From NCBI RefSeq assembly GCF_900473965.1, contig NZ_UCNJ01000007.1:1-61979 (forward strand): a stretch of DNA of 61,979 nucleotides, written 5' to 3'. Positions 7,209-15,492 of the stretch are shown here, one piece after another. Below the pieces are notes generated by a model. That model saw nothing but the letters and a program-made list of their open reading frames with translations. It made no database searches and had not been told where the DNA came from. The first letter of the stretch is position 1, and each line of letters starts with the position of its first letter. Source of the stretch: Synechococcus sp. UW179A (lineage in GTDB: Bacteria > Cyanobacteriota > Cyanobacteriia > PCC-6307 > Cyanobiaceae). The translations under genes were made by a program, and so were the position numbers.

Positions 7209-9119
7209 TCAATCGAACCCGGGTATCAAAACCCGTTGGATGCCATCAAGCCCACGGCGTGTCTCTGGGCGGCCATAACCCCAGCTGTTCGGTGTAGCCC
7301 CACTTTGACCAGAGCCTCCTTGCCAGCTGACAGAGGATGTGCTGAAGCCTGATTTGACCCAGTGCTCCCAAACCCAGTTGCAAGCGTGAACGCAGGAGTC
7401 GGCCAGGTCATCGGCTTTCTTGCCTTTGCCGCCATACGTTGCAATGACTCGCATTTGGTCCTGCAGGGTTTGCATTTCAGGCTGACCCTTGACCGCTAGC
7501 AGCTTGCCATTGGCGGCCCATCCCAACATTGCGGATTGCCTGATTGCTTTATTTCGACCGCCATGGGAGAGCTTCACCACCAAAAAATGTCGATCACCGA
7601 TGTTGCTGTTCAATCCACGAAACATGTAATCACCAGCGGCGGCCATTTCGATTCCAACCGTATGGACGTTGTATCGCTTGGCGTAGTCGACCACTTGCGA
7701 AAACATGTCCTCAATCTGGCCTTGGAGAAAGTGCAGGCCCAGGATCACAACGTGGCCGTCAGCGGTGCCCACGACAGTCAGAGCAGACCTATCTCCTCCT
7801 TCGGTCAACCCAAAGTCGATGGCCATCATCGTGGCTTGCACCCTTGCCTCTTCCTCATCGATCTCCCTGATGTAGCTGGGCTTCCAGGCGCAGAAACCAA
7901 CCTCTCTGGAGCAGTCCAGCAAGTACATCGCAGCGAAGTCATTCGGCGGTAGCTCTGCCTGCAGTCGATCCGCAAATGCCCGATCAAAGCGGTGGGATAC
8001 AGGCTCCCCCTCAGGGCCGTAGCTGGGCTGGAACACCTGCCAGCTGTTCGGGTAGTCGCCTACGATCTCGGCTGCCCGCTCTGGTGAAGGGTTCAGGAAC
8101 GGGGAAGCGATCACCTTGTAGTGGGTAGTGGCCAGTCCGTCTCTCTCATGACCACGGGCACGGTTGATCAGTTCTGCTGTCGGATCTGTTGGGCCTAACC
8201 GTTGGGCAACGATTGCCATGGCTGCACCCTTCCCTGCCTTGTCTTTCGTAAGCCTCGTGGTGATATCAGTGCCCATCGTTCTCATGGTGGCTTGCATGAT
8301 CTCGGGCGATTCGATGTCTGAGACCTGCCCGCACAAGTCATCAAGGATCCCCAGGTGGACGGTGTAACCGAGCATTGCCCCACCACGACTCAGTGCGAGC
8401 TGTTCACGGCCCCCGAGCCAGTTGGGTTTCCAGGCCAGCTTTGACTTGGTGTTCTTGTCGATGCCATAGCCCTCGGGAACTGCGTGCTCGAAGACTGTGC
8501 GGAGGTTCTGGTTATTCATTGATGCCAGCCGCCCATTGGCTGAGATAAGTGCATGTCCACGGTCTGGGTAGCGGAGCAGCGAATAGCAAAGGGCCAGGAT
8601 GCAGCAGGTCGTTTTGGATGATCGCGGTGGTGGATTGATCAGCAGACGACCGCCAGCCTCACCCTCAACCAGCTCCTCCAGGTGCGTGAGCATCAAGTCG
8701 ACGAGTGGATCCGACTCCCAGCCAGGGCATACCAGATATCCGTATTTGAGGGCGAAGTTATGGAGACCACGCGGAATCGGCGGCGGTGGCGGTAGTGCAA
8801 TGTCCCCGTCTGCTTTCTTCAGCGGTTGGGCCGTTGCTCTTTTCTTGGCGTTGGCCTCGCCATACATCTGCTCCCCTAAAGACTGTTGCTTGCGGGCGAG
8901 ATAGAGGTTCTTTCGGGTCTCCCAGCGGTAGGCAGTCCGATATCGGGCGAAGGTGGCAGCGGCGACGGTCCCGTTGTCTTGTGCAAGCTGTTCATCACTG
9001 CAGAACCCCAGTTCTTTCCACCTCTGGAAATGGACGTAAGCAGACTGCCTTTCACCCTGCTGTCGGCGTAGTGGAGCAGAGCTGTCGAGCTTGAAACCCT
9101 TATTACTCGTCGCCATCAA
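7209..9119 (-). CDS. Terminase large subunit
   Basis: The DNA-packaging motor ATPase and nuclease of tailed phages, 636 residues. The ATPase part has a Walker A-like PPPRSSKTT (163-171) and Walker B GILDD (257-261). The RNase H-like nuclease part has AIDFG (Asp 435), the acidic VGIEMAA (about 488-494) and ADDLADSC near residue 580. The length is normal for TerL, so it looks functional. It overlaps the 129-aa gene upstream by four bases and forms an operon with it and the 222-aa gene. No portal, capsid or tail gene is in the window, so the enzyme could serve a satellite that packages into a helper's particles, or it could be left over from a prophage. Confidence 0.85.
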   Translation of the reverse strand: MMATSNKGFKLDSSAPLRRQQGERQSAYVHFQRWKELGFCSDEQLAQDNGTVAAATFARYRTAYRWETRKNLYLARKQQSLGEQMYGEANAKKRATAQPLKKADGDIALPPPPPIPRGLHNFALKYGYLVCPGWESDPLVDLMLTHLEELVEGEAGGRLLINPPPRSSKTTCCILALCYSLLRYPDRGHALISANGRLASMNNQNLRTVFEHAVPEGYGIDKNTKSKLAWKPNWLGGREQLALSRGGAMLGYTVHLGILDDLCGQVSDIESPEIMQATMRTMGTDITTRLTKDKAGKGAAMAIVAQRLGPTDPTAELINRARGHERDGLATTHYKVIASPFLNPSPERAAEIVGDYPNSWQVFQPSYGPEGEPVSHRFDRAFADRLQAELPPNDFAAMYLLDCSREVGFCAWKPSYIREIDEEEARVQATMMAIDFGLTEGGDRSALTVVGTADGHVVILGLHFLQGQIEDMFSQVVDYAKRYNVHTVGIEMAAAGDYMFRGLNSNIGDRHFLVVKLSHGGRNKAIRQSAMLGWAANGKLLAVKGQPEMQTLQDQMRVIATYGGKGKKADDLADSCVHACNWVWEHWVKSGFSTSSVSWQGGSGQSGATPNSWGYGRPETRRGLDGIQRVLIPGFD

Positions 9120-9505
9120 TCTTCCTCGATTATTAGTTCCTGGACATAGAGAGGCGAACTCCCTGGTCGTTGCATGCCGTGCCGGTTTGTATAAACAGAA
9201 AGCCCAGGGCTGACGGCAATAATCTCGTCGAATCGCTCACCAGCTAGGTCAGGGCCGATGTTGATCAGGTGAGTCCCCAGGGATACGCTCCAGAGTCCGG
9301 CAGGTTCTACACGATCTATCCTGACCCGAACATGGGTTGTATCCTCGGCCAGGTCTAAATAGCCATGATTATGGGCCTTATAGATACGGTCTAGCTTGTC
9401 AATAACCTCCAGCTTTTTGCGAGTTTTTATCGTGGTCTCGATATACTCTAGAACCCCGTATTTGTTTGTTCTGTAGCTACCAACTTTAGGTCCACCAGAC
9501 ATCAT
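9116..9505 (-). CDS. Hypothetical protein in terminase operon (129 aa)
   Basis: A soluble protein, mixed alpha-beta with a predicted beta-rich centre (HVRVRIDRVEPAGLWSVSLG). It sits between the possible small subunit and TerL and overlaps both by four bases (ATGA), so it is made together with them. No family recognised; a packaging accessory is the simplest guess. Confidence 0.6.
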   Translation of the reverse strand: MMSGGPKVGSYRTNKYGVLEYIETTIKTRKKLEVIDKLDRIYKAHNHGYLDLAEDTTHVRVRIDRVEPAGLWSVSLGTHLINIGPDLAGERFDEIIAVSPGLSVYTNRHGMQRPGSSPLYVQELIIEED

Positions 9506-10170
9506 TCACCCTGTGCAGCAGCTTCCTGAGTTGCCATGGATGCTCGTCTGGCTAGTTCAGCCTGCATAGCCTCTGCTGAGATGTTCTCAAGACCTACAGC
9601 GCTGTTCTGCGCGTCGATCATCGCCTTGGCCTGTTGGATCTCCTGGCGGACAGACTCATCGGAATCAGTAACCTTCTTTTCTGCAGACTGGACCCTCAAA
9701 CGAGCGTGCACGTAGGTAGCAGCATCTGCGTCAAGTTCTTCCAACATGGTCATAGCTTGATCACCATATTTCTTGAGGAAGTGCTGGATCTCGCTGTCGA
9801 TAGCTTGGCTGTCCCTAAGGATTTCGGAGACAGTCATTTCTGCCAGAATCTGAGTGTCAGCAAGGGCAGCGTTGAAGACTTGTTTGCGCTCAGAAATGCT
9901 CAATCCTGTCGCGTCATTCAGCTGTTGCTGGCGTTTCTTTTCTGCTTTTGTTGGCTCCACGTAGCCGCCGTCAATGACCCAGGCAGGTAGGTCGGCATAA
10001 GGTACATCCTGGTCAATATATGCTTGAACCTCCATCTTTTCTGCAAAACTTAGGTTCATCATCCTGGTTGCATTCATCCTGTATCTGGAGCCCGTTACTG
10101 CACGCGGTGAGACTGTCTCTTCTCTGCCGAATGCTGACTGGAACAGCTGTTCAATGTGCTTCGAATCCAT
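9502..10170 (-). CDS. Possible terminase small subunit (222 aa)
   Basis: Directly upstream of and coupled to the terminase genes, the usual place of the small subunit. It has an N-terminal basic region (residues 20-40), a central charged helix with KAEKKRQQQLN and a long acidic coiled-coil-like C-terminal half (about residues 120-215). Small subunits recognise the packaging site through an N-terminal DNA-binding part and oligomerise through a helical core; that fits loosely. No specific TerS motif was identified, so the call rests mainly on position. Confidence 0.5.
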   Translation of the reverse strand: MDSKHIEQLFQSAFGREETVSPRAVTGSRYRMNATRMMNLSFAEKMEVQAYIDQDVPYADLPAWVIDGGYVEPTKAEKKRQQQLNDATGLSISERKQVFNAALADTQILAEMTVSEILRDSQAIDSEIQHFLKKYGDQAMTMLEELDADAATYVHARLRVQSAEKKVTDSDESVRQEIQQAKAMIDAQNSAVGLENISAEAMQAELARRASMATQEAAAQGE

Positions 10171-10275
10171 CTCGGATTGCCTTTCTTAGTTCTCTCTATT
10201 GTTCCTAAAACCGTTCTGGGACGGCTTAGATCACGATGCAGCCCTTAGGAATCCTTGGGTAACTAAAAGGGCCTC

Positions 10276-10680
10276 ATGAAGCGTACGATCTACAAAAAGC
10301 TGATTACACAAGCAGGGCAGCCCAAGGGATGGAGAGTCGAAGGAGCTAAATGGCCTTACACAGCAAAGATGGTCTGGGGTCGCTCAACAGCTGGGAGTAA
10401 CCTAACGCTATTTACGGGTTCTATCCTGCACCCTGAGATTGATCTTGGAACCTACGACCGTGGCCGCAAGGAATACACCGTCGATCTGAGCAAGGGTGAC
10501 ATCATCTTCACTTTTCCCACAGAGATCCTGCTACAGACAACAGGACGGGCTTCAGTGCTTATTGCCCTCGAATGTGAGTTTCCAGAGAATGAGATCAAGC
10601 GGCCATCCAGAAAGGAGCCAAGTGCAGATCCTGTTGAGGTTGTGTTTACTGAATTACCGGTTATCGCAGTGGAAGACTGA
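10276..10680 (+). CDS. Hypothetical protein (134 aa)
   Basis: A soluble, beta-rich protein with no signal peptide or membrane segment. It contains WPYTAKMVWGRSTAGSN and a hydrophobic strand series (DIIFTFPTEILLQT). It is divergent from the terminase operon (106 bases between starts) and followed after four bases by the 49-aa gene. No family recognised. Confidence 0.5.
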   Translation: MKRTIYKKLITQAGQPKGWRVEGAKWPYTAKMVWGRSTAGSNLTLFTGSILHPEIDLGTYDRGRKEYTVDLSKGDIIFTFPTEILLQTTGRASVLIALECEFPENEIKRPSRKEPSADPVEVVFTELPVIAVED

Positions 10681-10684
10681 AGCC

Positions 10685-10834
10685 ATGGATAATTACACCG
10701 TCATCCCAGATGAGCAGGTTCAGCAGCTTGCTGAGAGGGGATTTGAGCTGATTCGGCAGGGTCGCCCACAGGACGCTGACTGCCTCTGGGAGGAATGGGG
10801 CTTAAGAGACTTCTTTGTTGGTGGTGAGGATTGA
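10685..10834 (+). CDS. Hypothetical mini-protein (49 aa)
   Basis: Starts at ATG 10685, four bases after the previous stop; the frame is open further upstream but overlaps the 134-aa gene. The protein is acidic, helical at the start (DEQVQQLAERGFELIRQGR) and ends in a Trp-rich acidic tail. It is the last gene on this side before the truncated LuxR regulator. Confidence 0.45.
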   Translation: MDNYTVIPDEQVQQLAERGFELIRQGRPQDADCLWEEWGLRDFFVGGED

Positions 10835-10920
10835 TCTGGTACAGGTACTGCAACAATATGTACATGTGTGGTACATGAGCCCCTAAAAGCCAGTCATGGC
10901 TTGAATTACTTACGCAGAGA

Positions 10921-11367
10921 GTGCATGAGCACCGCCCTGACACTCGCATGCTGATCTTCCTCAGTCGGGAATCGCAGGATGTTGTTCAGGAGGCGATGCA
11001 AGCCCATGCTGATGGCGTGATGTTCCGCTCTTCAATGGGCACCGGTCATGGTGATTTCATTCAGGCACTGCAGACCCTCAGCAGCGGTGGTGTTTATTAC
11101 CCCGAGGATGTGCGCCGGCTGGTGAATTCACTCCACTCGGAGGATCGCCCCAAGTTTGTGGAGGAGCTCAGCGAGCGCGAGAAGGAAGTGGTGAGAGCGG
11201 TGGCAGGTGGTCTTACCAATGCAGAGATCGCATCTGCTTTCCAAATCTCTACCGAAACGGTGAAGAGCCATGTGTCCAATGCGATGAACAAGCTGGCAGT
11301 TCGCGACCGAACGCAGCTTGCGGTTTCCGCACTTCTCTATGGATTGATTGATCCTCAGATGGTTTGA
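10921..11367 (+). CDS. LuxR/NarL-type regulator, receiver truncated
   Basis: The C-terminal part (about residues 82-145) is a clear LuxR-type DNA-binding domain: LSEREKEVVRAVAGGLTNAE, then VKSHVSNAMNKL. The N-terminal part matches only the second half of a receiver domain (RMLIFLSRE, then DGVMFRSS). The phosphoacceptor Asp and the first strands are missing, and no in-frame ATG exists upstream before a stop. It would start at GTG 10921. The loss coincides with the right edge of the mobile element, so I infer that insertion cut the gene. It could still act as a phosphorylation-independent DNA-binding protein. Confidence 0.75.
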   Translation: MHEHRPDTRMLIFLSRESQDVVQEAMQAHADGVMFRSSMGTGHGDFIQALQTLSSGGVYYPEDVRRLVNSLHSEDRPKFVEELSEREKEVVRAVAGGLTNAEIASAFQISTETVKSHVSNAMNKLAVRDRTQLAVSALLYGLIDPQMV

Positions 11368-11477
11368 TCTCTTCGCTAATTCCTGAATTATGTAATGGGC
11401 GAGGCTTCAGAAGCAGTTGCTGACGATGTAATTCTATCTGGCTAGTGTTCTGGAGGCTATTAATTAATGCACAAAGC

Positions 11478-11825
11478 ATGGAAAACCTTCTCTCACTGGT
11501 TGTTAATGCTACTGACAATTGTATCTATGTGAAAGACCAGGATTTGCGATTTCTTTTTGTGAACTCTGCGGTTAGCCGCCTCTATGAGGCAGATGCTGAA
11601 AGCATGATTGGCAAAAGTGATGTTGATTTCATTGCTTCTGAGCAGTCAGCGCTGTTCAATGAGGCTGACCGCCGGGTGATTGATTCAGGAGTTAATGAGT
11701 GTTTTCGTTTTGAAATTGAGATTAAAGGTGTCATGTATATGGCAGAAGATCATAAGTTTCTCGTTATGATTGATGGCTCTCGCTGTGTTGCGGGAATTGG
11801 TATTTTGACGCCAAAAGCAGGCTGA
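11478..11825 (+). CDS. Stand-alone PAS-domain protein (115 aa)
   Basis: A single PAS domain: ATDNCIYVKDQDLRFLFVNS, then the helix with YEADAESMIGKSDVDF, then strands with FRFEIEIKGV and a C-terminal strand VAGIGILTPKAG. PAS domains sense small ligands, redox state or light; no output domain is attached. I chose ATG 11478 because the GTG at 11445 lies in a non-PAS extension. It follows the LuxR fragment by 110 bases, so the two may once have been a sensor-regulator pair. Confidence 0.75.
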   Translation: MENLLSLVVNATDNCIYVKDQDLRFLFVNSAVSRLYEADAESMIGKSDVDFIASEQSALFNEADRRVIDSGVNECFRFEIEIKGVMYMAEDHKFLVMIDGSRCVAGIGILTPKAG

Positions 11826-11914
11826 TTTTATAGTCAGATCTCTTTGATCTGATTGCTCTTTGCTTTTTAAATAGGATATTTTCAACCAAGACATTCCTTC
11901 GTGATCTTTCCGAA

Positions 11915-12640
11915 ATGACTGATTCCCTGAGACTTGATTTTTCAAGCGGCCGAGCTGGTCTGACTGGTTTGGTTCCAATCAATCAGGAGTTGATGAAAAT
12001 TGGAGTGAGAGTCTCCATTGTCCCTCTTGTTAAAGAGTCATTGGAGATATTAAAGTTGTCAACTTCGCCAAGCAGCGAATTGCTGAGTTTGCAGCAACAA
12101 CAACAGCTGATCAGCATGTATGCTCTTGATCGTTCAGCACTTCTGGGACTTATCGCTGAGGCTGGTCGCGATCCTGCTTGTGAAAGCGGTGGCTCACTTG
12201 TGACATCTGAAAAAGATGTTCCTCCTTATCCAAAAGTTTACGATCTTAAAGCGCTGGGTGCTCAAGGGCAGGTCGATACACAGCTGAAATTTGGCCCCTT
12301 TCATGTCAACAGTAGCGCCGACGGTGTCGGGGTCGATGAGGTGATGACTTTGGTGTCTGGCGGCCCTTGGACATGGTTTTTTGCTAACTCTCAGGATGGT
12401 GAGTTGATGAAGTTGTCCCTCGGTTACGTGCAGCCATCAAAGGGTGCAATGCGTTTGTCTTATTGCGGAATCAACCCCCACGGCGCGTTTATGCAAAGTC
12501 TTTCATCGCCCGATGGATCAAATGGAGGTATTTGCGTTGCCCATGCGCATGGACCACATGTGTGGCGTCTCGAGTACGCAGACGTGGGTGTAAATCCTTG
12601 GTGCGATTTCAGTGATTCGTGCCGCCCTGTATTACTTTGA
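11915..12640 (+). CDS. Hypothetical protein (241 aa)
   Basis: A soluble protein with a Gln-rich run (about residues 59-63), a helical N-terminal half and a beta-rich C-terminal half. Two Trp/Phe pairs (WTWFF) and a His/Cys-containing end (GGICVAHAHGPHVW) could bind a ligand or metal. No signal peptide. No family recognised. It starts at ATG 11915, 89 bases after the PAS gene. Confidence 0.5.
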   Translation: MTDSLRLDFSSGRAGLTGLVPINQELMKIGVRVSIVPLVKESLEILKLSTSPSSELLSLQQQQQLISMYALDRSALLGLIAEAGRDPACESGGSLVTSEKDVPPYPKVYDLKALGAQGQVDTQLKFGPFHVNSSADGVGVDEVMTLVSGGPWTWFFANSQDGELMKLSLGYVQPSKGAMRLSYCGINPHGAFMQSLSSPDGSNGGICVAHAHGPHVWRLEYADVGVNPWCDFSDSCRPVLL

Positions 12641-12884
12641 TCGTAATCTCTATCTTTATTAATGTTGTGTTTGCTAATTTATATTTTAAGGTCAGCGATT
12701 ACTGAATTCTTTTGATGTTTGCTGGAGATTGTTGAATGGTTTTCTGAATATGTGTCGATAGTCGTCGTGATGTTTTTTTGCGTTACTACTCATCGCACTT
12801 GCTTTTGCGGTTTTAAGCTCCAAGAAATGGTTCGAGTCTCCTGATGGCAATCCCCTGAGTCGATAAATTCGATAGGTTGTTGCA

Positions 12885-13193
12885 ATGTCAACGGTTTGGA
12901 AGAAGCCTATGAAAGCGGTCCTGAATGGAACAGTGCTTGCGGAAAGCGACGACATTGTGATGGTGGATGGCAATCCCTATTTCCCCCGCTCGGCAATGCG
13001 TCAAGAGTTCTTGCGTGATTCCAGTCACACCACGGTTTGCGGCTGGAAGGGCACTGCCCGCTACTGGGATGTGGTTCTCGCTGACAACGTCATCGCCAAT
13101 GCGGTTTGGAGTTACGAAACGCCCAAGCCTGAGGCTGATCAGATCCGCGAGCGATTTGCCTTTTACCGTGGCAAAGGAGTGGAGGTGAGCTGA
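12885..13193 (+). CDS. DUF427 family protein
   Basis: Matches the DUF427 pattern along its length: MKAVLNGTVLAESDD near the start, the GNPYFPRSAM segment, then TVCGWKGTARYWDVV and NAVWSYETPKPEAD. Typical members are about 90-100 residues, and the second ATG at 12909 fits that length better than ATG 12885. The fold is a small beta barrel; the function is not established. Transcribed alone. Confidence 0.8.
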   Translation: MSTVWKKPMKAVLNGTVLAESDDIVMVDGNPYFPRSAMRQEFLRDSSHTTVCGWKGTARYWDVVLADNVIANAVWSYETPKPEADQIRERFAFYRGKGVEVS

Positions 13194-13234
13194 AGCTTCT
13201 CAAATTTCAGTTGCTACAGCCGGTCATTAGACGG

Positions 13235-13315
13235 ATGCTCAGGCAAAACGCGATTAAGGCATGGGATGCCCTGCAGAAGCCCTGCGGCTGGAAGCGTTGC
13301 CAGCCGAAATGGTGA
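13235..13315 (+). CDS. Possible 26-aa peptide
   Basis: A 26-codon frame, basic and Trp-rich with two Cys (KPCGWKRCQPKW). It has no upstream partner and no clear ribosome-binding site. Listed only because it fills part of a 500-base gap that also holds a decayed Nif11 gene. Confidence 0.2.
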   Translation: MLRQNAIKAWDALQKPCGWKRCQPKW

Positions 13316-13355
13316 ATTAAACCGCTGTCTACTAAAGCTAGCTAAGTTGCCTTAA

Positions 13356-13423
13356 GAAGTTATTGGTGTTGCTCAAGAACATGGCTTGAATTCACCGCTG
13401 ACAAGATCAGTCAGCTCAGTTAA
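13356..13423 (+). pseudogene. Decayed Nif11 leader fragment
   Basis: Reading from 13359 gives VIGVAQEHG. A shift of frame, equal to loss of one base near 13384, then gives LEFTADKISQLS and a stop. The joined text closely matches the leader of the intact Nif11 gene at 6071-6304 (IVGIAKEHGHEFTADKMTELS). The start of the leader and the double-glycine site are lost. It is on the opposite strand to the intact copies and lies outside the mobile element as I define it. Confidence 0.65.
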
Positions 13424-13693
13424 AAGTAGCTAGAAAATGTGGCTTGGCCGGTTGCGAAAACGTGGGGCTGCTGTGCTCTGCACAACTGCTGCAACCCGAG
13501 CCAAACCATATGAAGACCATCCGATCTAATAATTAAACAAGGTCTTTTAATTTCTTTAGTTGCTTGATAAGCCCATCAAAAGCATTCGAGGTCTGGCACG
13601 ATTGGGTTCAGCAATTATTAGCCACACCGACGGTTGTCACCCCAATGGCTTCGTTGCTGTCAGAGGTGGCCCTCGGGAGTTGCTGGTCCTTCG

Positions 13694-14515
13694 ATGGTGA
13701 AAGTGATGACAGATCAATGGACGCTGAATCGGCTCAACTTCCAGGGGCGCTGGCAGGGCCGTGGTGCATGGTTTGGGCGTGATGCAGAGGACAGGCTTGA
13801 TCTGGTGACACCGGTCAGGGTGGTGGATCCCACGACGTACGACATCTCTTTCAGCGATCCCGAAACCGGCGTCTGGGATGGATCCGGACTGTTCTTCGCT
13901 CCTGGCGGCCACGCCAGGTATGACATCAGCCGCAGCACCTACAACGCCGGCTGCGGATGCTGGCAATTCCAAGGTGCTGGAGGTCAGTCCAGTCTTGAGC
14001 CAGATCTTGATCGCCGTCGCTTCGGCCACGAGATCAATCTGTTTTACGGCCGGTCCCGATCCATGCTGGTGCTGATCTGGGAGCCGGTGGGAACGCGCTG
14101 GCGTCTGCAGTTGGTGGGTGCCGTTGGTTTCCGTTGCTCCAACGCTCCTGTGCCAGAACCGGAACGACCCTCATTCAGGACGGCGGAGGCAATGCTGGAA
14201 CCGCTTCGGGGTTGGGCCGGCGTGGCGGAAACATTCCGGCCGCAGCCTGGTTGTATCGGTCAGGTGAGTGCACCTCAGCCGTCTGTTTTTGTTCCAGATC
14301 AGTTCATGCGACATGAAAAGACTGCTGTCATGCAGGATGCGCTGGTTTTTTCGGTGCCTGAGTATCTTCCGGATGCTGTCTTTCAGCTGGAGATCGGCGG
14401 TCTGCTCGGTGTTGGGTTATTTCAGCAGCTCAGCATTCTGTTTGATGCCAACAGCCGTCTCACAGCTTGGCAACGTCGACGTTTTTGGGCTGATCCTTCA
14501 AAAGTTGATCCCTAA
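13694..14515 (+). CDS. DUF3598-like lipocalin-fold protein
   Basis: About 270 residues. LNRLNFQGRWQGRGAWFGRD near the start, WDGSGLFFAPGG in the middle and repeated Trp/Phe strand motifs fit the cyanobacterial DUF3598 group of calycin-like proteins, relatives of the phycobilin lyase fold; the biochemical role is unknown. Starts are possible at ATG 13694 and ATG 13706; the open frame further upstream does not resemble the family. Transcribed alone. Confidence 0.6.
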   Translation: MVKVMTDQWTLNRLNFQGRWQGRGAWFGRDAEDRLDLVTPVRVVDPTTYDISFSDPETGVWDGSGLFFAPGGHARYDISRSTYNAGCGCWQFQGAGGQSSLEPDLDRRRFGHEINLFYGRSRSMLVLIWEPVGTRWRLQLVGAVGFRCSNAPVPEPERPSFRTAEAMLEPLRGWAGVAETFRPQPGCIGQVSAPQPSVFVPDQFMRHEKTAVMQDALVFSVPEYLPDAVFQLEIGGLLGVGLFQQLSILFDANSRLTAWQRRRFWADPSKVDP

Positions 14516-14646
14516 AACAGCAGACTTCTAAAACAGCCGAAGTTGGAAAATGATCACGTCTGCCTCAAGAGCAGGCAGACAATGAACCAGCTGCACTTGG
14601 TAGCACTCAACTTGGGTCCTTCACTCAAGGACAAGAAGTCCAGACC

Positions 14647-14901
14647 TTGGACTACAGCATTCATATCAATAGTCAGTCGGTGGAGTTTGAAGAGGAGCAT
14701 GAGACACCAGAGAGCAAGCTGCTCAGCGAAGACAAATATGTTTGCGTCACAGGCAAATTCAGCAAAACTCGGATAGAGATCAAGGAAACGATTGAAGCTG
14801 CTGCCTGGACTATTGCTAATGGCGTCAGAACAATCACAGAAGTCTTCGTTGCAGGGGAAGACGCTGGTTCGAATCTGGATCAAGCACCTGCTGCTGCGTG
14901 A
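14647..14901 (+). CDS. Hypothetical protein, start uncertain
   Basis: Read from TTG 14647. The frame continues upstream to a stop at 14551 with protein-like text (NEPAALGSTQLGSFTQGQ), yet has no ATG, GTG or TTG there, so the true start may be CTG 14560 or the 5' end may be frame-shifted. The C-terminal part is an amphipathic helix (TRIEIKETIEAAAWTIANGV) followed by an acidic tail. Family unknown. Confidence 0.4.
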   Translation: MDYSIHINSQSVEFEEEHETPESKLLSEDKYVCVTGKFSKTRIEIKETIEAAAWTIANGVRTITEVFVAGEDAGSNLDQAPAAA

Positions 14902-15017
14902 TGTTGCCCTTACTCCTAGGAATCATCCACCCCTTATTCATGCGTCTTGGGCTGGGGGGACAACCCCAAGCAATCCACTGGCGTGGGGAGCAACAGCACA
15001 AACATGCTGATAGATAG

Positions 15018-15032
15018 TGATAATCATTTTGA
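15018..15032. promoter_or_regulatory. Zur-like box 1 upstream of metallothionein
   Basis: TGATAATCATTTTGA fits the window's own consensus TGAKAAYNATTCTCA at most positions. It lies 32 bp (about three helix turns) from the second box, start to start, and 120 bp before the metallothionein start. Confidence 0.7.
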
Positions 15033-15049
15033 TTTTTGACGGACAATAA

Positions 15050-15064
15050 TGATAATCGTTGTCG
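15050..15064. promoter_or_regulatory. Zur-like box 2 upstream of metallothionein
   Basis: TGATAATCGTTGTCG, 88 bp before the start codon. Its distance from the gene, unlike the boxes next to the zinc-uptake genes, suggests binding upstream of the promoter and thus activation. Confidence 0.7.
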
Positions 15065-15152
15065 TTTATTTGTTCGATTGTGTGACTTTTGCTTACTCTT
15101 GGCTTGGTCAATATCCGTTTTCTGTTAAACCTTTTTCAGTTGTGTTGTTCAG

Positions 15153-15329
15153 ATGACGACAACAGTTTTAATCTGTGCCTGCCCAAGCTGTAGCTGCGAA
15201 GCTGGCGGTCCACCTGCTGTTCAAAGGAGTGGACAAAGCTTCTGTTCCGATGCCTGTGCCAATGGACATCCCAACCATGAGCCTTGTCATGATGGAGCTG
15301 GTGCTTGTGGTTGCACCTGTGGTGGGTAG
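15153..15329 (+). CDS. bmtA: Bacterial metallothionein, SmtA/BmtA type
   Basis: A 58-residue Cys-rich zinc-binding protein. Cys at 8, 10, 13, 15, 31 and 35 have exactly the spacing of SmtA of Synechococcus elongatus (shifted by one), followed by Cys 45, 52, 54 and 56. His 39, 42 and 46 offer further ligands. The central FCSDACANGH matches the conserved FCSEAC-type zinc-finger part. It should buffer or store zinc in the cytosol. It is longer at the C-terminus and has one more Cys than SmtA. Two Zur-like boxes precede it, and no SmtB-type gene is adjacent. The gene is short and easily missed. Confidence 0.9.
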   Translation: MTTTVLICACPSCSCEAGGPPAVQRSGQSFCSDACANGHPNHEPCHDGAGACGCTCGG

Positions 15330-15388
15330 TCCATCGCTATTGATCCGATTCCAAAACTGAATTTCGGCTTAGAGCCCATAGGCGAGAG

Positions 15389-15403
15389 TGATAACCATTC
15401 TCG
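15389..15403. promoter_or_regulatory. Zur-like box upstream of His-rich peptide
   Basis: TGATAACCATTCTCG, one base different from the box before the RND adaptor gene at 57255. It lies 59 bp past the metallothionein stop and 89 bp before the next tiny open frame. Confidence 0.65.
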
Positions 15404-15492
15404 CAATTCGTTGCGATTGTGTAACTCTCAGCGAGCTTTCAGCTGATACATCTCCATCATCTGTTAGAACTTACAGATTCGCGATAAAGCCG

